Positions 47,101 through 56,600 of a DNA stretch of 64,000 nucleotides are shown piece after piece (the stretch's first letter is position 1; each line of letters opens with the position of its first letter). This DNA comes from Dactylonectria macrodidyma. Its lineage: Eukaryota; Ascomycota; Sordariomycetes; Hypocreales; Nectriaceae. The stretch is from assembly GCA_020744425.1 (NCBI GenBank), contig JAGMUV010000005.1, positions 744,001-808,000 of the forward strand, read 5' to 3'. The position numbers and the translations under genes were made by a program. Below the pieces are notes generated by a model, which was given only the letters and a program-made list of their open reading frames with translations, was not told the origin of the DNA and did not search any database.

Positions 47101-47328
47101 TCATTTCTTGCCCTTTTTCGCAGCAGCCTTCTTGTCCTTCTTATCCTGCATGGCCTTGCGCTGTTCGGGCTTCAAGGTGGCATAGCCAATGTACCAATGC
47201 AGAACGAATTGCAGGATGATTACGACGAGGACGATGAGGAGGATGGTAAAGAGGATAGGCTGATCGTTGAGGACGGCGACAGCTTCATCGGTGGCGCCGA
47301 TGGCAGAGAACCAGTCGAATTGACCCAT
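47101..47328 (-). CDS. Small single-pass membrane protein, 75 residues
   Basis: Single exon, complete from ATG 47328 to a stop at 47101. The N-terminus MGQFDWFSAIGATDEAVAVL is followed by one strongly hydrophobic segment at about residues 26-48 (LFTILLIVLVVIILQFVLHW). The tail is very basic (EQRKAMQDKKDKKAAAKKGKK) and should lie in the cytosol or matrix. The size and layout recall small subunits or assembly factors of membrane complexes. The Lys-rich end could act as an ER-retention or ribosome/phospholipid-contact signal, but I do not recognise the family. It is divergent from MRPS5 across about 1.1 kb. The clear membrane segment and clean start and stop support a real gene. Confidence 0.72.
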   Translation of the reverse strand: MGQFDWFSAIGATDEAVAVLNDQPILFTILLIVLVVIILQFVLHWYIGYATLKPEQRKAMQDKKDKKAAAKKGKK

Positions 47329-48425
47329 TGCAGCAAAGGTCTAGAGTGTCGCGAAGCAGAACGAAGCGGTTTCGAGGCGAGATAATTTGAGAGGCGATGC
47401 TTGATCGGGTTTCGATTGTGCCGGACAGTCGAGGACAGAGTATGGACGAAGGGGGGGCAAAGATTTGTACAGACAGCAAACGAGGAGTGTATGTGCGCCA
47501 GTCACGTACGTTCTATGCAGATGGCGAGCCAAGTTAGAAGGGAATGAGGTCAGGGGGAGGACGAGATCTAGCGGGCGAGAAGAATGGAAAAGAAGGAAGA
47601 GAGGAGAAACGGCATGGGGTTGGGAGAAGGAAAAGTCCAAGTCGTGGAGTCGAAACCAAAAGCGTCACAATTCCGATGGATCGTCACCTGGGCAAACGGC
47701 GACGGCGATGGCGACGGTGACGGTTCCCACTGCCAACGGGGGGGAACCGGGCCTAGCACGTTGGAAGGGTCAAGGGGGGGTCAGGGTACAGCACCAGGGG
47801 CGCTGAGACGTTTCACAATTGCAGCAAAAAGTCGACTGATGCTAGGGAGGGGTTGATTGGTTGGCCGGGGGGGAGCTGGTCTCGAGAGAAAGCCATAGGG
47901 CGAGCCGAGACGAAGGAGAGACGCCAGAAGCAAGCGCCGGGTGAGATAGGTTTGCTGGTAAGCTCGGTTTACTATGTAGTACTCAGCTGTGTCGGAGGTG
48001 TCCAAATCTGGTCGTGAGTCGGGGTGGCTCAAATCCATCAGCTCATAATTAATGAGCCAGGGGGAGGGAGATACTTGGTTAGAGACTCTTGGCGATTCAG
48101 AAAGTCTCCCAATGTCAAGGGAACTCAGCACGTGAGATGGCACGTGCTTGACACCCCGCCCCTCGTCCCATTCTTGACAACGTCTCAGCTGTCAGTTGCT
48201 CTGATTGGCCCAGTGATCCTCAGGCACTTAGCGCACCTTACCAGTGTGCTCAATTGAGGGTTCCTGGGTCCAAAAAAATCCTCGAGGTTGTTGAATGTGA
48301 AGGTTGCGCCAGACCAATCGACTCTTGGGTGCCCGCCTGCGACCCTAACTGCCTCGCCGCGAATCGATTATTCCACTGGAATACCTGGATACGGTCTCCT
48401 TTGAGCGACCGGACTCCTGCCGGTC
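47329..48425. other. Intergenic region between divergent genes
   Basis: About 1.1 kb between the start codons of the small membrane-protein gene and MRPS5. It contains GGCGAC/GGTGAC repeats near 47700-47725 and G-rich runs. No gene is supported. Confidence 0.5.
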
Positions 48426-49996
48426 ATGAGCGTCGCACGTCCGGCTCGCAGCCTCCTCGGCCGCTGCGTCAACTCCTCGACACGAACGACGCTCGCCGTT
48501 CCCTGCCAACAGCTCCATACTTCGGCGCCCCGGTCACGCCGCAAGCCCCGCTTCCTCAATGTCTCGGCCGTAGAGATGGGCCTGATGAAGCCCGAAAAGA
48601 TGGCAAAGTTCCAAAAGGCCAAGTTCCCCGAGTACTCGGCCGAAGAGAAGGAGACCCTCCAAGCCAAATACTCACCCGAACAATACGAGGCTTTGGAGGC
48701 GGCGGAAAAAGTCATTGATTCCAAGGACCTTATCATCCAGGGACGGTTACGAGACGACCCGTACGCCCCCGACTATGTCGAGGACTACACCGTGCTGGAT
48801 CCCCGATACGATCTCAAGCCCGTTATCAAGAGTACACCCAGAGAAGTTCATTGGCCCAACCAAAGCGAGTGGATCGACAACTACGGCCAGAAGATGATGA
48901 AGATTACCGACAAGAAGACGAGTGACCAACTGACGCGGGCCATGGTCCGCGCTATGCGCAAAGTCAAGGAGAGCACCGGGCAGGAGCTGATAGACCTAAC
49001 CGAGGACGAGCTCAAGGACATTGAGGCCGACCCGGAGCTGATCCAGCGCTACATCATCCAGGAGAAACCCCAGGAGGAAAGTTCCGCCCCAGCGGCTACG
49101 GCCACCGGGCCCGAGTTCATGACGCGCGCCGAAGCCTTAAAGCTGGACGAGGCCATTGACACGGAGTGGAAGAAGGAGCTCGACAAGATCGCCGAGTTCT
49201 CCCACCAAGGCGAGGTGGAGCCCACCAACCTGGAGCTCCTTGAAGACGGCCCGGCTGGCATTGAGCGCCTCCACTCGGCCGAGGCGGCAGACCTGGGTAA
49301 GGTGCCCGGCGTTCAGGGCCTGTACAAGGCCCAAGCCGACCCAGAGGACATGGGCCAGGACGATGCGGGCAAGTTCCAAGAGATCAAGCGCCTGACGGGC
49401 ATGACGCTCAAGGACATCCGCTCGCTCCTGACCAAGGGCCTCGTGACCAGATGGGTCTCCAACCAGACCCGTCTAGGCAAGGTCCGCAGCACCTCTGTCG
49501 TCGCCATTGCTGGCAACGGCAATGGCCGGCTCGGCTTGGGCATGGCCAAGTCCACGGAGCCCGGTGTGGCTGAGGAGACAGCGCAGATGCTCGCCATCCG
49601 CAACATGAAGCCCATTCGCCGCTACGAGAACCGAACTATATACGGCGACGTCTCGGGCAAGGTTTCCGGCACCGTTGTCGAGCTGATGGCTCGCCCTCCT
49701 GGTACGTTTTACTCTTCACGCCCTCTGTTCTGTTCATTGTATCAAGACACATGCTGACGACAACCCTGTCAACAGGCTTCGGACTGCGTTGCCCGCACCG
49801 AATCTTTGAGATGTGTCGCGCGGCAGGCATCCACGACATTGCGGCGCGGATCCCGCGGTCCAAGAACCCGATGAACTCGGTCAAGGCGGCGTACCAGGCC
49901 TTAACAAACCAGCCCGATCCGGAGCAGATCGCCATCGGCCGGGGCAAGAAGCTGGTGGACGTGCGGAAGGTGTACTATGGCGGAGCTGTATATTAA
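48426..49996 (+). CDS. MRPS5: Mitochondrial small-subunit ribosomal protein uS5m
   Basis: Two exons (48426-49701 and 49776-49996), 498 residues. uS5m is part of the mitochondrial small ribosomal subunit near the decoding site. The first 40 residues, MSVARPARSLLGRCVNSSTR onward, form a presequence. A long fungal N-terminal extension is rich in charged residues (KPEKMAKFQKAKFPEYSAEE). The conserved S5 core begins FQEIKRLTGMTLKDIRSLLT, with KVRSTSVVAIAGNGNGRLG, LGMAKSTEPGVAEETAQMLA and FGLRCPHRIFEMCRAAGIHD. The C-terminal part is SKNPMNSVKAAYQAL. The intron splits the glycine codon of RPPG-FGLRC. It converges with DAD3 (stops 382 bases apart). The first ATG gives a good targeting sequence. Confidence 0.93.
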
Positions 49997-50087
49997 ATGT
50001 GTATTACTCGGACGGTTGTAATACGTGTACTCATATGGAGAGTTCTTTCTCCCCATCTCCCCGGTGTAGCGGTAGAGTTGTTGTACG

Positions 50088-50096
50088 TGTAGAATA
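50088..50096 (+). promoter_or_regulatory. Puf-like element UGUAGAAUA overlapping AATAAA in the MRPS5 3' region
   Basis: About 90 bases after the MRPS5 stop lies TGTAGAATA, one base off the UGUAHAWUA consensus (G at the H position). It runs into AATAAA, the consensus poly(A) signal. Confidence 0.3.
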
Positions 50097-50377
50097 AATG
50101 AAGCGAAACAACAACAAAATTCTAATCCGAGCTGTTGAAGACCTTGGTATGTAGGCTTGGTCTTGGGTTGTATGGTGTTCGTGATTTAGCTGGGTATCAT
50201 GTCTCGTATATACATCATCATCCTTCACACGCGTTGACCCTTGGGAGTCTTCTCTGTTCAACTCGCAATGTCCCCTGCCGCCTAGTGTTCCGTCTCCTAT
50301 ATTTGCATCACTCATCTCTATCCGGCTGCGCAGTCCAGCCCCTCCATTGCCCACCGGTCGCATGTGTTTCCCCTCAA

Positions 50378-50754
50378 TCAGGCCGTCGACCCATCACCCC
50401 AATCAATCTCCTGCTGCAGGACGATGCTGTAGACACTAGCCTTGAGCAGGGTAAAGGCCAGGCTGGTCTTGCGCTCGAGCTCGCGGAGGCCGTCGAGGAT
50501 CTCGGTGCTGGGGTTGGAGGCGAGGTGGTCGAGAATGGTGGCGAGCTGTAGAGGCGCAAGAGTCAGTCGAGATTGGCGTTTTTATGTTGATAGAAAAGAG
50601 TAATACACGCGTCGAGAGGTCACGTTGGGACGGACAATGGACGTACCTTGTTCATATTCTCGGCAAGCCGCTCGTACTCGTCCAGGACCTCTTGCTCCAG
50701 CGGGGTGAGCTCCGACTGGGAGAGCAGACCGCCGCCTGTCGAGGATTGATCCAT
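50378..50754 (-). CDS. DAD3: DASH complex subunit Dad3
   Basis: Two exons (50647-50754 and 50378-50545), 91 residues. Dad3 is a small coiled-coil subunit of the DASH/Dam1 ring that couples kinetochores to microtubule plus ends in mitosis. The family marks are LTPLEQEVLDEYERLAENMN, then after the intron LATILDHLASNPSTEILDGL, RELERKTSLAFTLLKASVYS and IVLQQEIDW. Length and order match fungal Dad3. Start at 50754 (MDQSSTGGGLLSQSEL) because the conserved region begins soon after. The frame is open upstream to about 50826, so a longer N-terminus or a spliced leader is possible. It is convergent with MRPS5 and lies next to the HET gene on the same strand. Confidence 0.9.
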
Positions 50755-51131
50755 TGCCTCGTTATTATCGCGGCCCGGATTTTGCGTGTCTCCAGGGTGT
50801 TGTTGACTTTGTCTTGTCGAGAACACGGATGACTTGAAGATGCGGCAGCTGGGTTTGACGCGCCTACAACAAAAAGTCAGTGGTGGAGGGGTTGTTTTGA
50901 GGTACCTTCCAGTTAGCGGAGCTCACTGCAACTGGTGGTTCCTTCCTCCACAGCGGCCTGGTTGATTGGGCATTGGCGGGGAATGACGACGGCCCCACTT
51001 TCGGAGGTCATTGTGAGGTCTGTCCGGCGCTGAGTCTTGTCTTTTCTCTGTTCCCAACTATGAGAAGGGCGACTACTTGATCGACGAGCTTTTTTATTTA
51101 TTTATTCTATTTTGAGGGCCCAGTCCTTGGT

Positions 51132-53063
51132 TCATCCCAGTCCCTCTCCAGGTGCAGCGCGGGCCTTGGCCAGGATCATATCCGTCCGAACGATAATCAT
51201 CGGGCATCCGGCCGGAACCCACTGCATCTTGATCCCCCACTGCGGGAACTGGATCTCGGCGTACGGCCTTGACCCGGGCTTCGACCCGGGCTTCATCGGG
51301 TCTGTCTCGCCCGTGCTTATTGCCAGCTTGAACACGTCATCAAACGTCTCGTCGGGCTGTGGGCTTCGCTGGAGCACACAGGCGAACCACCATCGCTGGT
51401 TGTCGTCACTAATGCCATCGTTGTCGTTGCCGTCATCGACATCCCGCGGCCGGCAGCCGATGACGACGCACAGCTTCTTATCCGTCTCCGGATCGGTGAA
51501 CTCGAGCACTACCGCATAAGTCGACGATCCCGTGGCGCAGAGCTCCATCAGCCCCGGCCGCGTCCACGGGCAGAGCAACCTCCTCCAGCCCAGCTTGGGC
51601 TCTAGATATCGCGGCGGCGGCTGATGGGCGCCGCCCTCAAAGGCGAGAAACGCAGACGCTGGAGCCTCAGCTGAAGCCTCCAAGGATGTGACAGCTGGCG
51701 ACCACAGCATCGCAAAGGCGGCCCAGTTGCTCATGTCGCCCATGTCAAGACTATCCGGGGACGTAATGTACATCTTCTTACGCGCCGCGGGTAGCACACC
51801 GGCCACCGACGCCAGATTGACGGGGATTCCAGCGAGGCGCGTATACCGGTCGCCGCTGGTGCTATAAAGGACAAGACCGACCCGGCTCTTGGCCGACCCG
51901 GAGCTGGAGCGGCAGTTGAGCACCCCCAGGATCAAGCCCGGGGTTATAGTGCGGAGCACGGGAAGCGTGATACGCAGCCCGCTGTTGGTGAGCGTGTAGT
52001 GACTGCGCTCCGTGTGGTCCCAGGCCTGGATGATGCGCGAATGGCCGCGGAAGCAGCGCGGCGAGGGGGCCAGGATCGGATATCGGAGGTCCCCCGAAGG
52101 CTCCTCTAAACCCTCCGCATGCCCCGAAGCCTCCGCCTCCGGATCGGCCCCACCCTGCCACGCAAAGATGGAATGGTCGTACGACTCCTTGATGATCTCG
52201 GCCTGCAGTCGCCGGAACGCCCTCGCACCCTCGCCGTACAGCAGCGGCATACTAATGCCGAACAGGCCCATCAAACAGTAGGCCGTGTCCTCGATCCGCG
52301 TCGTCTCGCGGCCGGCCGCCCACGCCATGCGCTGCGCGATGCTGGCCGCTTGCAGGCCGAGATCCTTGAGCAGGAACCGCGCCGGGATGCCTGTGGCCGC
52401 CTCGACGTCGCCGATCAGCGACGGCAGATTTCCAAGTAACTGCCAGTCGCGTGAGAGGAACAGGACTCGCCGCGGCGCCAGCAGCTCCTGCAGCGTCCAG
52501 CCGCGCGTGAACCATCGACTGGCCCGAAACTGCCGCCGCAGCTCCTCCGACAGCGCCGTCGAAGCCGCGGTATCCGGCCGCGGCCTGGAAAACCGGTTGG
52601 CCCGGACCTGCCGCTGCAGCTCCGCCAACAGCGCCGCCGGCTCCGCGCCGTCCGCTGCGACGCCCCGCGGCCGTGCCAGGACATCATCCCGAAGCCGGTC
52701 CTCCGCCGCCACCACCGGCCGGGCCGGGGCGTCGACGTCGGCCAGGTGGACGAGGCACACGCGTGAGCGGGCGTACCACCGGAACATGGAGTTGATGGCC
52801 TCGGACAGGTCCGCGCTGCTGCGCTTGTCGATGCACGCCGTGTCCGCCCACACGTACGCAATGCCCTCGTCCAACTGCGATGCGAACTTGCATGCCCCCA
52901 GGATCTTGGAGTAGCCCTTCATCGCCGTCGCCTTGGCCGGCTGCTGCCACGCGTCGAATGACACCTCTTGCTCAGCCCACGTGTGAGACAATATCGCGTA
53001 TTCCGGGATGGCATCTCCAAAGAACTCCTCCATCTCCAGCGTCCCAACATTGATCAGGCGCAT
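51132..53063 (-). CDS. HET-domain (heterokaryon incompatibility) protein
   Basis: Single exon, 643 residues. HET-domain proteins trigger incompatibility-type cell death after fusion of genetically different hyphae, and many act as NLR-like or stand-alone effectors. The HET domain covers residues about 20-200: EYAILSHTWAEQEVSFDAWQ, KGYSKILGACKFASQLDEGI, AYVWADTACIDKRSSADLSE, AINSMFRWYARSRVCLVHLA, and WFTRGWTLQELLAPRRVLFL. SIAQRMAWAAGRETTRIEDT and AYCLMGLFGISMPLLYGEGA follow, as in the classic HET-E/HET-D layout. The C-terminal half has no NACHT or WD40 sequence and is unrecognised. Between the two HET blocks is an extra stretch containing a 78-nt-period tandem duplication. The sequence is very GC-rich. 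Start ATG 53063 gives the typical MRLINVGTLEMEEF. Confidence 0.9.
   Translation of the reverse strand: MRLINVGTLEMEEFFGDAIPEYAILSHTWAEQEVSFDAWQQPAKATAMKGYSKILGACKFASQLDEGIAYVWADTACIDKRSSADLSEAINSMFRWYARSRVCLVHLADVDAPARPVVAAEDRLRDDVLARPRGVAADGAEPAALLAELQRQVRANRFSRPRPDTAASTALSEELRRQFRASRWFTRGWTLQELLAPRRVLFLSRDWQLLGNLPSLIGDVEAATGIPARFLLKDLGLQAASIAQRMAWAAGRETTRIEDTAYCLMGLFGISMPLLYGEGARAFRRLQAEIIKESYDHSIFAWQGGADPEAEASGHAEGLEEPSGDLRYPILAPSPRCFRGHSRIIQAWDHTERSHYTLTNSGLRITLPVLRTITPGLILGVLNCRSSSGSAKSRVGLVLYSTSGDRYTRLAGIPVNLASVAGVLPAARKKMYITSPDSLDMGDMSNWAAFAMLWSPAVTSLEASAEAPASAFLAFEGGAHQPPPRYLEPKLGWRRLLCPWTRPGLMELCATGSSTYAVVLEFTDPETDKKLCVVIGCRPRDVDDGNDNDGISDDNQRWWFACVLQRSPQPDETFDDVFKLAISTGETDPMKPGSKPGSRPYAEIQFPQWGIKMQWVPAGCPMIIVRTDMILAKARAAPGEGLG
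52521..52636. repeat. Tandem duplication inside the HET-domain gene
   Basis: Two 38-nt segments, at 52521-52558 and 52599-52636, align without gaps at 33 of 38 positions and are spaced exactly 78 nt apart. They encode ELRRQFRASRW and ELQRQVRANRF. The in-frame spacing inserted 26 residues into the HET domain. Confidence 0.75.
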
Positions 53064-53626
53064 TGTGAGCGGGGTAGGTTATTATATTGTGTGGTGTACC
53101 CTTTATCGGAGAAAAGCGAATATCTAGAATCAGGCATCGCCTCCCAGAGCATATACACAGCAGTTCAAAACCGGTGAGTAACTCGGTCAAAACTTTGATG
53201 GAAATCAGTCCTCTCTCCAACATTGCTTAGTTGAAATCATCTAACACAACGGCGTCTGACCGCCTAACCTATCAGCGAGCGACTTATACAACCCTCCATC
53301 TCCACATCAAGGCATCCATCTCACGACAATGACAGAGAGCAGCAAGTATTTGAATCATTCTTTTCTATAAAAAAAATTGTCTTCACTGTCAACCTAAAAA
53401 GAAATATGAAGGATAATTCCAGAAACACCAGACCGTACAGAAGTCCAAGAAAAAAGACACAAAACAAGAGACTTTCCCAGTCTAGTTCCAGACTCTGCCG
53501 TCTCAATATCAAAACACCTAATACAGACTCATGCTTTCATCCAAGACTCCCTTTGTTCGTTTCCTTTACACCCTGGTTGTTGAATCAGATCCCTGTATCG
53601 CTGCGTCACAGCATCGTCACCATGCT

Positions 53627-56600
53627 CTATCGTCCATAAACCACCAGCTCGTTGCCGTCGCCAGCATCGGTTCCAGCATCGGTTCCTACATGGCTCTCCG
53701 TCCACTCGCTTCCCGTCTCGCTGTACTCGCTATATCCGCCCTCTGAGTCCGTGTACATGTCTGTACTGTTTGTAACCACTGTGCCTCTGCTGCTCCTTCG
53801 CAGCGTTTCATTGTCACTGTCAATTCCGTCACCGTTGATCTCCGAGTCGAGCGCCGTTGTGCCATCGCTGGGGAGTTCCGAGTCTAGGCGTGTTGAACGA
53901 GCTTCATGTTCGTCAACCTCCTCGACAGTCTCGCCCATGCCGACGTTTTCCTTGTCCTGGTCGAAGCCTCCATCGAGGTCACCGCCCCAGCTTCGCTTTC
54001 GATAGGCCTTGCCTCTGCCGGCGGGAGTTCTCACGCTCTGACTCCTCTTGAAACCCGTCGATGCCACGTTGTTATTGATCTGGCTGAGCGACACGATTCT
54101 TCGGCCGCTTCCGGCTTGAGCGGGAGAAGACGAAGCCATGCTTCGTCTAGCTGTCAATGCCATGTTTACCATCGGCTTGCGAGGGGTTTGCTCAGAGTCG
54201 TTGTCATTAGCAGGTTTCTTAACTCGCTTGCGGCTCATTGCATCGCCGCCCTTGTTGCCCTTGGACATGAGGAGCACGCGGGAGTGATCCATGACTCCCT
54301 CCAGGATGCGTCTCTCCAGCGTCTCGGCGCGGCCCTCCATCTCGTACAACTCGTCCTTGCGCAGGCGCATAGCCGTTTCGAGAGAAGAGACATCGGCAGT
54401 GAGTCTAGTCCTTTGTCGAATCAGACTCTCCTGCTCCGTTTGCAAGCTCAAGATGCTGTCTCGGAGCCTCTGTTCTTCTTCACGGAGGCTCATGACTGAC
54501 GCCTCAACGTGGTCCTTCTCGGCAAGCTTGCGCTCGGTCGCGATGATGGTGTCCTGAAGGGATCGCTCACGATCCTCGTGGTCATCAGCGATGCGCTGGG
54601 TTTGGTTAGACAAGAACTCCGAGATATCAGCCGCCGTCTTCACCACAGAGGCGTGGACCTTGTCGAGAGTGTCAAGACGAGAGAAGGCCTGCTCGGCGTT
54701 GGTGTTGTGCTCGGCGATCTTGTCCAACTTCTCATGCACGGGGGCGTCGTCGTACTTTTGGTCCATGATCAGATCGAGCTTGTCCCGAACAGCCGTGTCG
54801 TCGTACTTTTGTGCCACAATCAAGTCGAGCGTCTCGCGAACAACTGTGTCGTCATACTTTTGCTCGATAAGCAGGTCCAATCGCTCACGCACTTCGACAT
54901 CGTCGTATTTCTGGTCAACGATCAAGTCAAGCTTCTCTCGGACCTCCGAATCATCGTACTTCTGTGCAACAATGATGTCGAGTTTCTCGCGGACTTCAGC
55001 ATCGTTGTACTTCTGCTCGATGAGGAGGTCCAGTCGCTCGCGAACCTCGGCGTCGTCATACTTTTGGTCCATGATCAAGGCAAGCTTCTCGCGGACTTCA
55101 GCGTCATCGTACCTCTGCTCCACAAGCTTGTCGAGCTTCTCGTGGACCTCAGTGTTGTCATACCTATCTGGAGGGAGCAGCATCTTGAGCTCCTCTGAAG
55201 GCTTAGACTCAATGAGCTTGTCCTGGATATCGGTATTCGCAGTCTTGGAGTGTTCGAAATGCTCTCCGACAAGTAGGAGAACATCCTTCACGGCCTCGAG
55301 GATCTTGGGTTGGTAATCGCCAACTTCACCCTTAAGGCCCTCAACAGCAGACAGAGCTTGGGTCACCTGGTCCCGGGTTTGCTGGTGCTCGGCCTTGTCT
55401 TCGGTGTGGTTCTCCTCATTCTTGAGCACAAGATCCTCCACGGAGGTAAAGACAGTCTTGGATGCCTCCTCCATTTTCTCTAGGGAGTCAGTGACAGTCG
55501 ATCCCAGTGTGTCGATGAGGAGCTTGAGCTCGTCCGTGATGGCCTTGGTACCCACAACTGCCTCCTCGGTGGCGACTTCACGAGCCTCGCTGACCTTGCT
55601 TCTATCATCAAGCATGGTCTGGAGCTCTTCGTATTTAGTCACCAGCTCCCCAATCTTGTCGTCAATCTTGGTACCAAGAGTAGTCGTTGCCTCCTCGAGC
55701 TTCTCGTTGGACTCGACCTTGACGCCAGAGACGACGGCCTTGGAGTCCTCAAACTCACTCTTCATTGTCTCAAACATTTCCTTGAGGTCCTGGCCAACGG
55801 TGTCATTCTTGTCAATCTTCTCGCCCATTGTCTCGAGAAGTTTGCTGACACCTTCGACGCCAGTGGATCCCTCCTCAAGTTTGAGTTTAATGGTCTCCTG
55901 GAAGTCTTCGAGGAAGTTCTTGACTTCGGTGACACGCTCGCCGACGCCAGTCATCTCCTCATCTCGGACTGCGACAGCCTTGGTGTGGGAGTCGACTGTG
56001 GTGTCCAGCTTTTCCTGAAATTCTTTGACAACAGTTTCCAGGCTTGTGATGTCCTCCTTGTTGGCGAAGGTAGCAAAGTCGGTCTTGGTAACACCATCCA
56101 ACGCCTCCTTGAGTTCAAGAACGACGGCCTCCACAGCTTCGACATCAGACTTGGTGACTTTCTCCGGGTTCTCGTTCTCCTTGTCTGCACGTTCCTTCAT
56201 CTCAACAATCCCAACAGTGACTTGGGCGATGAGGGTCTCAAGGTTTGAAATCTCCTCCTTGCGAGCAACGGAATCTACCTGAGCACTGAGAGATGCCATA
56301 GATTCCCGAGTCTCAAGAAGCAATTCCTCAAGTGCATCGACGTGATCCTTGTGCACAGCCTGTTCGCCATCAATAAGATCATCCAAGCGTGCTTTGGTGT
56401 TTCGCAGGATTGTCTCAATGGCCACGACATCGTCTTTCGAGGCAGCGTCTTCACCACCGGTAACTTCAGAGTCGTCTTTAGGAACCGCGCGCGCAGTTGT
56501 GACAGGCTCTCGGGAGCTAAGCTCGTCAACAGCATCCTGGACGTTTCGAATCATCTCCTCCATACGAGCGAAATCAACTTTCTGGGCATCGGGCTCAGAT

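Noticed and set aside
50207..50214. UGUAUAUA (Puf3-type octamer) downstream of DAD3
   Set aside because: It fits a Puf3 site, but the shorter motif is common by chance and DAD3 is not a mitochondrial gene; kept only as a note.
54704..55162. Regularly spaced repeats considered as a CRISPR-like array
   Set aside because: The repeats are in frame, gapless and protein-coding, and the genome is eukaryotic.
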